This document shows positions 11,589 to 23,148 of a stretch of 64,000 nt of DNA, piece by piece (the stretch's first letter is position 1; each line of letters begins with the position of its first letter). The stretch covers positions 8,494,001-8,558,000 of the forward strand of contig CAVNZM010000011.1 of assembly GCA_963693365.1 (NCBI GenBank). The letters are read 5' to 3'. Under the pieces are notes generated by a model, which did no database searches, was not told the origin of the DNA, and saw nothing but the letters and a program-made list of their open reading frames with translations. Source of the stretch: Amoebidium appalachense. Its lineage: Eukaryota; Ichthyosporea. The translations under genes and the position numbers were made by a program.

Positions 11589-11690
11589 TGGGTATGGGTG
11601 GGAATGAGGGGGGGGGGGGGGGGGGGGGGAGGGGGGGGGGGGGGGGGGGGGGGGACGAGGAGGTGTGTGTGTGTGTAAGTGTGTGGGTGT

Positions 11691-11729
<39 letters not shown>

Positions 11730-11863
11730 TTGTGTGTGGCGAGGGGGGGGGGGGGGGGGGGGGGGACGTGTTGCAGAATCCCAGAAGTTCCCATTTGCAA
11801 TGGACAACAAAATGTACATTACCCTGACAGAGTATAAAAAGGAGAATGCACATCCTTGGGGGG

Positions 11864-11962
<99 letters not shown>

Positions 11963-13604
11963 AACGCGCGGCTGTCTGTGCAGTTGTAGATGTGTGAAAT
12001 TAACCGTGAGTGTGTGTGCATGTGTTTGCACACACGCATGGGCTTCCCAAGAAGTGGGGGTTTAAATCGGGGGGGGGGGGGGGGGGGGGGGGAGGGCGAC
12101 AGGTCGATATGGCCAGAACTACTGTACACCACCTAGATTTATCAGAAGAAGCAAACTTTCACCACGTAGATATGACCAAAATTTCAACAAATGCACGTGA
12201 CCAGAATCAAGAATTCAGCATAGACATAGCGGAAATTTCACGCAATTTCATGCAAACTCACGTACCACGGGGTCCTTGACCACATCCAGCAGCTCGATAA
12301 TGTTAGGACCCCCCTTGAGGTTCTGCAAGATCAGAATTTCCCTCTTGATCTTCTTCTTCTTGACGGGCTTCAGAATTTTCACCACGCAGTTTCTGTTGTT
12401 GAGCGTATCGACCCCCTGAAACACTTCACTGTATTTTCCCCGGCCGAGCTTTCGCACTACCTCATAGTTTTCTTGTGTGCTGTGGGTGGCCGGGGGGGGG
12501 GGGGGGGGGGGGGGGGGGGAAGGGGGGGGGGGGGAAGGGGGGGAGGGAGGGGAGGTTGGGATGAAAGGGGATGGGGGGAGGGGGGGGGGGGGGGAGTTTG
12601 TGTGTATGTCGGGGGGGGGGAGAAGGGGGGGAGGGGGGAGAAAGGGAGGAGAGGTGTGGGGCAATCGAGGTTAGCATGTGTTAAAATAAAAAGCATGCTC
12701 CTACGTCAAACAACATAATGCAAATTTTGTATGTGCACACGGACACAGACACACAGATACGGTCACACAGATCTCGACACACACGGATACACGTGCGCGC
12801 GCACACACACTGAATATAAAAAAACCACACACACAAACCGCCTCATAGTAAGGGAAAGGGGAGCTGTGGGGGGGAAGCGGAAGAGAGTGCTTAAGTGCAC
12901 ATCTTCCAGATGAGGGGAGGTGTGGGTTGATGTGCGAGTGGGTGAGGTTGGGCTGGGGTGGGTTGGGGGCGGGGGGCGGGGGGGGGGGGGGGGGGGGGGG
13001 TTTGAATGCGGAACACGGTACGAAGTACGCATACACGACGAGAAGCATGGTGCAGGACACATGCAAACATTCAAGTATGCAACATCAGCCACGTGCACAG
13101 TATGTGTCATAAGCAGAGCCCATCCTCAGGGAGGACCCAAGTCATCAATTGCGATCGAGTTTCGACCCCTTAGCCCGCGTATATACGACGCTCCAACTCA
13201 GACAGCAGCATAAACTGAACTTGGGCGGGTCAACCCGTCTTGATCAAAGACGAGCAGGGTTGCTTATGCAAGCAAGGTGAGCAAAACGGTGAAGATGTGT
13301 GTGCAAACTAATGCAGCGAAAAAATGCGTATGTGCTTACAGATGCACGACACAGAGCAACCATGCCCGGTTGCATGGAAGTAAAAAAAAAAGCGGGGAGG
13401 GGGGGGGGGGAGCGGAGGGAGGGAGAAGGGCGGGGCAGACACATGTATGTACAAGGGGGAAAGGAAAGATGGGGTGAGCAAAAACGGGAAAGTCTCGAAC
13501 GAGAACTCAGGAGTTGTGTTTTGTAAGGGGCTGGTCATGTGTGGGGATGTGTGGGCATGTGTATGTGTGGGTGTGTGGATGTGTGGGTGTGTTGTGTAGT
13601 GCGC

Positions 13605-13642
<38 letters not shown>

Positions 13643-14324
13643 GTAAACAGGAAGAAGTGAGGGTATTTGCCGTCATTGGGGAACAGGGTGTGTGCATTTT
13701 GTAGACAGCAGCTGTTTTTTGCGGAAAGGTGGAGGAAGGAGAAGGGAAGAATGTCTCCCTTCTTCAAAACACGTAACAGGGATAAAGAAAGGTGTTGGGG
13801 GTGCAAATGGAGAAGAATAGAGAGGGAGGATGCGAACAATAAAGTCCAGGTCAGCTAAATAAAAGTGCCCAAGATTGTTGTCCCTAACTGGAGGGGCAGT
13901 CGGGATCCACGGAGGGAGGAGGGAAAGGAATGGAAGAAGATCCGGGGGGAGGGGGGAAGGAGGCAGTGTAGGATAGACGAAGTGAAAGCCAGGGGAGAGC
14001 ACCGTGGAGTCCCGGGGGGAGGGCAAGGGGGGGGAGAGGGGGTGGTGGGGGGGGGGGGGGGGGGAGAACATGGAAAATACAGCGTGAAATACATGCGCAC
14101 ACGCACACGCGCACACACACGCACACACATACACATACACACACACAGCCCAACCATATGCATCGACGAACGTTTCCCAAAACTTTAAGCAAGAAAGAAC
14201 AGTAGAAAACAGTCAGGGAACCCACACACCTCCACTCGATGTGAAACGACTCGTAGTCGTAGTAAGCGGCAGGTTTTGACGCGTTAGCATCCGCGTATAC
14301 ACGGGCCTTGCTGCTGCCTGACAT
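4975..14324 (-). CDS. Casein kinase II catalytic subunit alpha (spliced)
   Basis: Ser/Thr kinase, catalytic subunit of CK2, phosphorylating acidic sites in nucleus and cytoplasm. Exons (minus): 14324-14230, 12479-12266, 11231-11121, 10258-10175, 9482-9399, 7827-7690, 6883-6789, 5777-5672, 5017-4975. All phases join and give 323 residues plus a last exon I could not place; animal CK2 alpha has about 330 residues in the kinase core. Seen: glycine loop LGRGKYSEV (43-51), Lys66 in VVKILK and the CK2-specific basic cluster KKKKIKRE, catalytic HRDVKPHN (152-159), the CK2 hallmark DWG (173-175) in place of [28 protein letters not shown], and C-lobe [17 protein letters not shown] then [13 protein letters not shown]. 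The start [12 protein letters not shown] leads directly into the conserved DYESF segment. Eight exons have AG acceptors or an ATG; exon 4 lacks an AG acceptor (see findings). Introns hold CA repeats and poly-C. Confidence 0.95.
5778..6788 (-). other. CK2 intron 7: ordinary-complexity DNA plus poly-C run
   Basis: The intron between CK2 exons 7 and 8. It has a long C run in sense orientation (plus-strand G run about 5894-5933), then about 750 bases of ordinary-complexity sequence (6000-6730), unusual for this locus. Near 6025 is a perfect 6-bp-stem palindrome around TTTT (GATGCA/TGCATC). I see no coding potential in it. Confidence 0.5.
6893..7300. repeat. 136-bp tandem repeat (3 copies) in CK2 intron 6
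   Basis: The phrase TTGCAATTTGCAGAGCATCA recurs starting at 6904, 7040 and 7176, a constant 136-bp period. Copies 2 and 3 are nearly identical; copy 1 differs more. On the minus strand each unit contains ATTTGTAG followed by ACAGCCAACATTCTCGGCAC, resembling the acceptor and first codons of CK2 exon 7 (ATTTGCAG, ATAGCCAAGGTGCTGGGCAC), which lies immediately downstream in the transcript. Confidence 0.9.
8646..8855. repeat. (GTATATGT)n-type microsatellite
   Basis: About 210 bases of alternating GTATAT and GTGTAT units inside CK2 intron 5. It is nearly pure alternating purine-pyrimidine, so it has Z-DNA and cruciform potential. Around it (8230-9400) are GT-rich sequence, G runs and a CACC tract at about 9325-9365. 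Confidence 0.85.
12985..13520 (-). repeat. Dispersed poly-C-ended repeat, longest copy, in CK2 intron 1
   Basis: In the minus-strand sense: a GAACTCAGGAG-like block lies at the far end (13502-13512, plus reading), then an AACCCTGCTCGTCTTTGATC block (about 13240-13260), GGGTCGAAACTCGATC (about 13153-13168), GGATGGGCTCTGC (about 13116-13128), ATGTTGCATACTTGAATGTT (about 13069-13088), and a CCGTGTTCCGCATTCAAA block ending in a long C run (plus-strand G run about 12979-13000). The copies at 4280-4640 and 4800-4930 show the same blocks. GTCGAAACTC resembles an RNA polymerase III B box (GWTCRANNC) with a mismatch, so a SINE origin is possible but unproven. Confidence 0.65.
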
Positions 14325-14971
14325 AGTGATGGTAGGCGACTAGCGCCAAACTCCTCCCGCTTATTCTTTCTTGCAATTCCTCACCCAAAAACAAGGCACC
14401 GAAAAGCAACGGCTTCTCGGCAGCTATAAATATGAGTTTCCTTTAAGCAAGAAAAACACAAAGAGGTTTCTCTAGCCCTCTTCTCCGAAAAAATATAGCT
14501 CTTCCTTTTTCCCTATTTGTTGAAGTTTACCAGCATCCTCTCTTCGAGCGCCTATGACGCTGTGCTCTCTTCTCGTGTTTTTCGTATTCGTTTTCTCGTT
14601 TTCGTTTTTCTGCGTCGTACACATGTGCGCTTTGTCTGAGCCCTGCCCACGCGTCATCAGACCCAAAGGCGCCAAAATTTTCCGCCGTTATAAATCCATG
14701 ACCCTACTTTATCAAAGTTTTAAGTTATTATAACTCAAAGCTTATAAAATCATCAGAGGAATCAAAACGCCCTTTTTAATATTTTCACGATTAGCTGTTG
14801 TTGGATGAGTCACCGAAATCTTTTAACCCTAGACTATCTATGGGGATCCCCCCTCCCCGCCCCCCCCCCCCCCCCCCCTCCCCCCGTGACACACACACAC
14901 ACACACTGTCACACACAAAAAGCTGCGGGCCAGCTCACCCCCCCCCCCCCCCCCCCCCCCCCCTATGCATA

Positions 14972-15024
<53 letters not shown>

Positions 15025-15313
15025 ACAGCCCACATCTCCATCAGCCTCCACCTCTAACTAAGCACACAATATTCACTGCATTTAGATTATTAGTTTTGCG
15101 GCTTGCGCTCATCCAAATCATCCGCTGCTAACATGGTACCGGCACCACTACTTGCTAACACTCGGTGTGCTTGTTATCAACGGTGCATTCCCTATATGGC
15201 TTCCTACCGAGCATGATTTTGTGTACAAAAATTAAAGAAGCAAGCATGCACCAAAAATCAATAGTAGCATGTGCACATATGTACATTGCAATGTATGTTC
15301 GCCATTCCACAAG

Positions 15314-15358
<45 letters not shown>

Positions 15359-15511
15359 TCCTACCCTGCACTCCAAAGTTACTATTTCGACTTCTCAATT
15401 TTTGTTTCGATTTTCATTCAACTGTATTGATAGGAAGCAAATTCGTTATGATTCGCTGAATGTTAGATGTCTACTGTATTTGGCCGCGTGCACGTATGTC
15501 CCTCCTCCCCT

Positions 15512-15546
<35 letters not shown>

Positions 15547-15670
15547 CCCCTCCCGGCCCTTCCCCCACATATGCCCTTTCCATCACGCACGTGCGCGCAT
15601 ATATACGCACAAACACACACACGTACACACACACACATACACACACAAGCACACACACACGCGCGCGCAT

Positions 15671-15704
<34 letters not shown>

Positions 15705-15954
15705 GCATACCCACCCACATGGCACACACACAAAAAACCCCGTCCCCCCCCCCTCCGCCCCCACACACACACACTTTCTTCCCATCACCTCCACCGCCCC
15801 CCCCCCCCCCCCCCCCCCCCCCCCACCAATAATAATAATAATAATAATAATAAAATGATAATAACACAACCCTCCTCCCCATCCCCCCCCCCCCCTCCCC
15901 CCCCCCCCCTGCCCTGCCCCTCTAGTCTTCCGCTTCCAAAACGCACAGGAAATA
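14325..15954. other. Upstream region of the CK2 gene and poly-C/CA repeats
   Basis: 14325-14800 is AT-rich, of normal complexity and directly 5' of the CK2 start codon, so it should contain the CK2 promoter. I see no unambiguous core element. 14850-15055, 15310-15356, 15510-15560 and 15795-15825 are long C runs, with CA repeats (15605-15770) and an AAT repeat (15827-15852). No gene is supportable. Confidence 0.5.
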
Positions 15955-16424
15955 CTAAACCAATTCTCTGCCGTCGGAGGCCAAATCAACAAATGCATCA
16001 CCGATCAATTCAGTCTTTTTCCTAGGTGCCCTCTTTCCATCCATTCTTGCAAAGGGGCTTATGAGTGTTGGGGAGGTATAGGAGCATACTATGACTCTAC
16101 GTACAACGGGACTACGGAATGTGTTTCTCCCGGGATATTTGTCGTAAATATGGCTACTTCTGATCATAGCGACATACCCTGTCAAGGCGGCGGTGTACTT
16201 GCATGAGGGCGTGCCTGGTCATCATATACAGGTAAAGAAAAAAAAAAGGGGGGGGGGGGGGGGGGGGAAACGGAAAAAAAAGGACAATTAAAAAAAGGGG
16301 GGGAGGGGGGGAGGGGAGGGGAGGGAAAGGGTGGTAACGTAAATTCTCCCTAATATTCATGTTCTCTGAGTGTGTTTTCCCAAAGCATCTCCCCCCTTCC
16401 CCCCCCCCTCTCTTTCTCTCCCCC

Positions 16425-16455
<31 letters not shown>

Positions 16456-16865
16456 AGATTTTCTCTTTCTCTCAGGATGTTCGCATATTCTTTACCCCTC
16501 AAAAAGCCCCCCCCCCCCCCCCCCCCCCCCCCCCACCAAAAAAAAAAAAAAAAAAAAAACTGCAGAAAACAAAAGTAAGAAAGAGTGTGTGCAAAAATTA
16601 AAAAAATAAATAAATACATAACTAATGCTATGGAAGAGTATTCTGAAACATGCCTAACCGAGCACACATGCCTGATATTTAATACACAGGCAATCAACTG
16701 CAATCTGAACCACGTTTTACACCATTATTTACGATATCTACAACAATCTTTCTGTTGTTCACGTCACAGGCTACAAACAACATAATAACAAGAAAGAAAT
16801 TAAGTTTAAAAAAATGAGGCATATCCCTATAGTTGCAAAATGCTGTTCCCACAGAAACTGGCATG

Positions 16866-17325
16866 TTATTGAGGAGTGGGATGAGGTGCTGCATGATGCA
16901 CATTTCGACTGTAAGATGAGAAGGTGTTGGTGTTGTTGTTCCCGGACTCAGCTCCAGTAGAACCTGTGGGTTTGAAAATGAGTTATGGTCTGAGTTCTCA
17001 CATGGTCCTTCGTTTGCAAATGCACTGTAGTACTGAAATGCACTTGGAACAAAAAAAATCAACGGGGGTTTGATTGGGTTTTTCTTTCTTTCTTTCTTTC
17101 TTGCTTTCTTTCTTTTGCAGAAGACAGAAACGGAGATAAAATTATGAGAGTTGAAGGGGGGGGGGGGGGGGGGGGGGGGGGGAGGAGGGAGGACGGGCGG
17201 GCGGGGAGGGAGAGAGGGAGGCAGAGAAGGAGGTAGAGAGAGAGGGAGGGAGGGAGGGAGGAAGGGAGGGAGAGCCGGAGGAAGGGGGAGGGGGAGGGAG
17301 AGAGGGGGAGGGAGGGAGGAAGGGG

Positions 17326-17369
<44 letters not shown>

Positions 17370-18120
17370 GAGAGTGAGAGAGTGGGGGGGGGGGGGGGGG
17401 GGAGGGAGAGAGAGAGGAGGGGGGGGGGGAGGGGGGGAAGGAGGCTTGTGACTGAAGTGGCTGTGTGTGTGAATGAGTCAGGAGTGAGTGAGTTAGAGCG
17501 AAAGAAATAGAGAGTGTGCGTGTGTTTGTGTGGGCCGGGGGGGGAGGGGGAGGGGGGGGGGGGACGGGAGGGGGGGGGGGGGGGGGGGGGGAGGGGGGAA
17601 GGGGGGGGAGGAGGTGTTGCTCACCGGGGCCTTCACGGTTCCGCCGCACAACATCTGGTTCACGGTACGACAAAAGGTTTTCGTTTCCGTGGGTTAGGTC
17701 CAAGTTATGGTTACTCCCAATGTTGTCAGAAATCCCTAAATTCCTTTTGCGCGCATACTCGTAGAATTCATTTTGTTGCTCGATGTACACACATGTCCGT
17801 TTTCTGCAGATGGCCGCTTCCGTTACGCTTTCCAACCCATCCAATTCCAACCCATCCAACATGTCGAATACAACGTCTCCTTCAGAGGTGTATTCTTTCA
17901 CGAGGAAGTGCATCGCAGAAACAGGCTTTACGGAATTCGCCATCACTTTTCCCGTATTTGGGTGGTTTGGGCGGGTGGGCGCCTCCGTTATAATCACCGG
18001 GTGGTCGAGCTTGGTAATAATGGGTGTGGTAGCATCCGTCACAAAGTTTCCCTGTTTCATCCATAGACATGCAACCAAGATGCCGTAGGTCGAATTCTTC
18101 CGGCTTTTTTTCATGTGCAC
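16866..18120 (-). CDS. DNA-methyltransferase-like protein, 3' part (two exons)
   Basis: Penultimate exon ends at 17625 (donor CCCG/GTGAGC). Last exon 16963-16866 (acceptor CCACAG) restores frame and ends in TAA, adding a Ser/Asn-rich tail. The exon carries VKPVSAMHFLVKEYTSEGDV, then VFDMLDG, then TEAAICRKRTCVYIEQQ and NEFYEYARKR. This resembles the C-terminal block of amino-methyltransferases of the N4/N6 type: 'KPv.l...li..yt..GD.VlD..G', the SAM-binding motif I strand, then '..aa...R..igiE....y...a..R'. The usual DPF-GSG loop is not canonical here (DMLDG). The exon's 5' limit is unclear. Upstream, another frame (18244-17885) is also open and Cys/His-rich (CDGCYHTHYYQARPPGDYNG), so a frameshift or further exon is possible. 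The catalytic (D/N)PP(Y/W) motif was not found. Substrate unknown. Confidence 0.5.
17120..17620. repeat. GA/G-rich low-complexity tract (methyltransferase-like gene intron)
   Basis: A TTTC repeat (17085-17115), then several hundred bases of G runs, GGGA and (GA)n. On the minus strand this is a C/CT-rich polypyrimidine tract filling the last intron of the methyltransferase-like gene. Confidence 0.85.
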
Positions 18121-18776
18121 AAGGGTGGTTGTGGTGACCTAGTATCCTTTTCCCGTTGCTTCTTCTTCCACCCGTCCGGAGAGCCTGTTGATTTGGTGAT
18201 GTTGGGATGGTCAGGTTAGCATGATAGCAGATACTAGTGCCCAAACAAAAGAAGCCAACTATTCGCGCTCCATTTTGGCAGGTGGCTAAGCATAGAAGAT
18301 TAGTTTGGACACCATATTAGCTAATAGTTTGGCTGCAGCGCTGTCTGCAGGACTATCATTTCTACAAAATAAATTAGTAAAACTTAGAATGTTTTAGGAA
18401 TGATGTTTTTACGTACACAAAAGCGCTTTTGAGGGGTGATAACATGGCTACAAATTCAGCCGGTCCGATATACCATTATGCTCGTCAGGCCTAACATGGT
18501 GATTTGTATCCCCTTCATTTGGCCCAACTGAATTGGAGATGAAAGAATACGTGTGGATTTGATGGGAGCAGGCGTAGGTGGGCTTATATGGAATGAGAAT
18601 GAAGAAGGTGGACAGGAAGGGTATGGAAAAGGATCGTACGCCTGCGCGGCGCAATTGGAACATAAAACCGTTTCTTTTCTCATGTCACAAGGATTCAAGT
18701 TGTTTGGTTGTGGCAGCGCACACAGTTATAACATACTACGTATACAGCACACCCCCACCTCCCTCCACACATCCCC

Positions 18777-18802
18777 CCCCCTCCTCCCCGGCACCTCCTA
18801 TT

Positions 18803-18852
<50 letters not shown>

Positions 18853-19032
18853 CCCCCCCCCCCTCCCGCCCCCGGCCCCCCTCTCTCTTTCTCTCGCGCT
18901 CTCCCTCTCTCTCTCTGAGACTCTCCCTCTCTCCGTCTCCCTCTCCCTGTCCCTCTCCCTCTCCCTCTCCCTCTCCCTCTCCCTCTCCCTCTGCCTCTCT
19001 CTCTCTCTCTCCCCCCCCCCCCCCTTCTCTCT

Positions 19033-19083
<51 letters not shown>

Positions 19084-19165
19084 CCCTCCCTCTCTCTCAC
19101 AGACACACACAAAGGCTCGGATGCTTTCTCTCGCTCTATACCCCCCCTCCCGCGCGCACGTGGGC

Positions 19166-19221
<56 letters not shown>

Positions 19222-19231
19222 CTGAGTCTCT

Positions 19232-19305
<74 letters not shown>

Positions 19306-19523
19306 GTTCCGAGTTTCTTTCGCAACCCCCCTCCCCCCCCTTCTTGTCTCTCTCTCGCTCGTGTTGCTAGAGTGCCTCCATTGAAAGAAACAGAGAGAGA
19401 CAGAGAGAGAGAGAGGGAGAGAGAGAGTGTGTGTGTGTGTGTCAGGCTGGAGAGAGAGTGAGTGCCAAAGAGAGTCTGTCTATGATAGCCTGGAGAGCTG
19501 GAGACTCGTAGGCACGGGAGAGA

Positions 19524-19565
<42 letters not shown>

Positions 19566-19608
19566 GGGGGAGAGCGACAGAAAGAAGAGAGACTCGACGT
19601 TTCGGGTT

Positions 19609-19647
<39 letters not shown>

Positions 19648-19660
19648 GACAGAGAAAGAG
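18777..19660. repeat. Long polypyrimidine/polypurine mirror region (CT)n then (GA)n
   Basis: About 600 bases of nearly pure CT/C on the plus strand (18777-19370, including a CTCTCC-type hexamer array near 18950-18990), followed by GA and long G runs (19385-19660). The strand bias switches near 19375. Such tracts can form triplex (H-) DNA. The long Ser-Leu and Arg-Glu frames here are artefacts. 18121-18776 and 19661-20548 contain no supportable gene. Confidence 0.85.
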
Positions 19661-20145
19661 AGAGAGTGTGTGCGTGTGTGTGTGCACGTGTGTGATGTGT
19701 ACATGTGGGATGCAGTCTTGCCAAAACCGGGTGTGTGGGCGGGAGGGAGGGGGAGGGGGGGTATGTTTTCTTTACTTCAGAGAGTCAATAGGTCTTGTGA
19801 CCAGCTTTACATTTTTAAATCTATGCATAGTGAAATACCCTAGTCGCCATGAAATACAGAAACAATGAAATCACATGGGCTTAAGGCACCTTAAGAGTTA
19901 TCAGAGTTCCACCTTGTTCAGTGGATCGATAGGGCCGCAAAACAACTTGTTCCAAGAGAGAGGTTTATGATGTGCCCTTCATCACGTGACCCCCATCAAC
20001 CATAATGCGACAAAAACTCCGGTCTTCTTGGTTGAAAAACTCAGCACGGACAGCCTTTCAACAAAAAAACAGGCCGGGATATTTTCCTGCCTATTTCAAC
20101 CTGGCTTCGCACCGTCAAAAACTCCCTCCCCTCCCCTTCCTTCCA

Positions 20146-20177
<32 letters not shown>

Positions 20178-20548
20178 CCCCCCCCTCCCCCTCCCCCCAC
20201 CCACCCACCCCTTTCGGATCAAAAAAAAAAAAAAAAAAAAAAAAAAAGCCGGCAAAGATGCCACTTCAGTAGGTTTTGGGTCGTCTCCAAGATGTTAACT
20301 CTACATTCAACCCTTACGCTTTGAGATTTCTTAAAATTCACCCTGCGGTCTGCTGCCAATGTCAAGCCTCAAGGAGTGTTCTCCCGAGCCAAAATATCAT
20401 CATATAAAAGGGAAAAAAAGTAGACGTGTCACTTGGTTTTCTTTCATAGCATCCCACACAAAAACCTCCCAAATCTGCCCCCTGTATATATAAAAGCTTA
20501 CAAGGGTGGTGAGTGGGGAGGCGTGTCTACACTTTGAAAAACAAACCC

Positions 20549-20791
20549 TTACCCTACGGTCCAGTTCATGTTTGACTGGTTGTTGCTTGTCAGCTGCGCG
20601 CTTGAAGCTCTTGATTTGCTCTGTTTCATCTTCACCGCCCTTGCATGCTTCACGCCTCTCCCCTCCTCCTCCTGTGCTCTTCTCTCTGCTACCTCCGCTA
20701 AAACCTTTCTCCTTTCTTCCGCTGTGATGACTGGTTGGTCCATGCCATCATCGAACGGTGGGGGCGTTGACCCACAACAGACGTTGCCCAT
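20549..20791 (-). CDS. SVIP-like small VCP/p97-interacting protein
   Basis: 80 codons from the ATG at 20791 to TAA at 20549. The N-terminus MGNVCCGS is a textbook N-myristoylation site (Gly2) with two palmitoylatable cysteines, so membrane attachment is expected. I therefore prefer this start over an in-frame ATG eight codons upstream. The middle, ITAEERRKVLAEVAERRAQE then EGRGVKHARAVKMK, is a charged helix matching the VCP-interacting helix of SVIP (a conserved Leu-Ala-x-Ala-A/V-E-R-R core). The C-terminus NMNWTVG matches the WTV ending of SVIP. Animal SVIP is about 77 aa and inhibits ER-associated degradation by binding p97/VCP at ER and lysosomal membranes. That role is known for animals and inferred here. 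Single exon in this reading; its neighbours are unrelated. Confidence 0.75.
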   Translation of the reverse strand: MGNVCCGSTPPPFDDGMDQPVITAEERRKVLAEVAERRAQEEEGRGVKHARAVKMKQSKSRASSAQLTSNNQSNMNWTVG

Positions 20792-20815
20792 TTTGAGAGT
20801 TTGAATTTCGCTCAA

Positions 20816-21306
20816 TTAGAAAGCACTCTCAATGCTTTCGTTGTTTTCAAGTAGAAGCGTGTATAAGCGGTGGAACATGTGAGAGGAAAATCTGGCGGTA
20901 TCAGGCATTCGATTTCAAGAAAACTCGCTGGGGTTATCCACCGTTGAAAACCCTTTCAGAAGTGGAGAAGTAGATGTTGTTATCATATTGTGCTTGCTCA
21001 GGAAACCACACACCGGATCTACTGGAACCATAAGGTGCCCTTCTGTTCAGTTCTGTCTTGTGCAAACTATTTTTCAAGTTGTGAGGGAAATAAAACCTCT
21101 AGGGCAAGTCCGCTGGGCCGGGTGACACAAGTGCATGTGGAGGCCGGGTCGATGTGACGCTTATATTTGACGTTTGGAGCAAAACATATTTTGCTTCGCT
21201 CTGCCGCCCTCCGCACCAGTGCGCTGTACGCCAATCATAATGGTCTACTTTACATATATGACTATGTTTACAACTATTTGATTTGTTGGTGCATTTGAGT
21301 AGCCAA

Positions 21307-21342
<36 letters not shown>

Positions 21343-21586
21343 GGGGAACCCCAACTAATTGATTTCTCCTTGTAGTCTTTATGGTGTCTCGTAGAGAAAG
21401 TAAACCCTGATATATAGTCACCACCCGACATCTATGTACGTGATCATGATATACCGCTGAGGGGATATTCCGAGCAAACCCCCCCCCCCATACCTGAGAC
21501 TGGTTCTCTTTGCCTCGAGTAAACAGCGTAAACCCCTAGCCAATATCCAGGCTGTCCCCTCTGTCTCTCTCTCTCTCCCCCCCCCC

Positions 21587-21617
<31 letters not shown>

Positions 21618-22451
21618 AACCAACCCCAACCCCACTTCAGGCTTCCCTCTTTTCTTCCCCTCTCTGCCCTCCATCCTCCTCTGCCCAACCCCCAATTCAC
21701 CCACCCACCACCTTCCTCCTTCTTGATTAAAATTTGCCACCTTCTCGACTTGAACATAGACCGTGTAAACCTTCAAACAGCCGTCTTGGAAATTCCGTAT
21801 TTATGCACGTATATGCATGCAAGACTTTTCTTGAAAGCCATGATGCATATGCATGCATGCGCACATGACCGGTGTACGAACAAGTGTATTATTCGTGTAG
21901 AAAAACTTGCATAGTTATGTGTGCACCATTATAGGAAGTGTATATAAATATATCTTTAGCACACGAAGACACGCGTACGCACACCCACACACGTGGCAGC
22001 ACGTACATGTGTACACGCGTACTCCGGGAGTGCACGTGCAAACAATTGCCCTCACACACGTGCCGTAGTGTGCACTGAGCGTGCACACATTTTATACAGG
22101 GCCACACTTCCCACGTGTATTGTTCACCCATCCAAGTGTGCCAGCACACACATACTTTCGCTATTAATAATATTCATTTTTATTTCAACAAAAACACAAC
22201 GTTAAACGGGCTTTAATTCATAAGTAAAGCTGCAGGTTTCCCTATCATACTGGGGTGAATAGGTATGGCTAAGCAAATTTTTAAACCGAATATTCTAGTT
22301 TCAGGGCTTTTTTTTGTTATCGTGAGAGGTACGGTACCGAGTCTTGCCTACTGCAACCAGAGTCTTTGTTTCATAGCATACCACTCTTTTCACCATATCA
22401 AACCCGGGTTTGTAATGATTATTTATCAATTTACAATACTAATAAAATAAT
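20816..22451. other. Gene-free interval between SVIP-like and GT14 genes
   Basis: AT-normal sequence with an A run (about 21309-21340), a C run (21579-21603) and a GA/CT tract. No coding signal. The SVIP-like promoter should lie just above 20815, and the 3' UTR of the GT14 gene below 22452. Confidence 0.4.
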
Positions 22452-23110
22452 CTAGTTATCCAACTGGTCAATATATGCCCTCAGCGCCGCCGACTCGGGC
22501 ACGTGGGAATGCAGTTTTCTTACAAACGGCACCTCGTTCCTTCTGGCATCATCTATGATGTATGCCTCCCCCATAGTGAGAACAGTGTTTCCCACCCCGG
22601 CGTTACGCACGGAGAGCTTCCCGTGTGTCCAAGACATAAAGCAGGGGGTCTGTGGGTGTGTGTGTGGGGGGGGGGAAGGGGCGGGGGGAGGTGTTGGGGG
22701 GGGGGGAGAGTGGGAAGAGAGAAGGGCGGGATTGGGAGGGGGGGGGGGGGGGAGGGGAGAGGGGGGGGCAACGTACGTGAGTGGGGAGGAGGGGGGGGGG
22801 GGAGGGGGGGGAGCGGGGGGAGGGGGGAGGGGGGGGGGGGGGGGTATTGATGCATGTGTTAGTGGTTGAATTTTATTCACGACGGTGAGAAAACAACATG
22901 TGAAAATAAAACCCTGGGGGGGAAACTTATATCTAGCCTCCTGCACACTAACGATTCATTATAAAATCATTGTAAAATGGGGTAGGAAGTTGCACTGTTA
23001 GTTTTTATTGTAATATACAGAGGCATCGACGGTTTGAGCGACAGAGTAAAAGCCTTGGTTTGGGGGGCAAAATGTGGAAGGGGCTTGAGATAGAGAGAAA
23101 GAGATGGGAA

Positions 23111-23148
<38 letters not shown>

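Noticed and set aside
18798-19724. 308-aa Arg-Glu / Ser-Leu rich frame
   Set aside because: Pure (GA)n/(CT)n translation.
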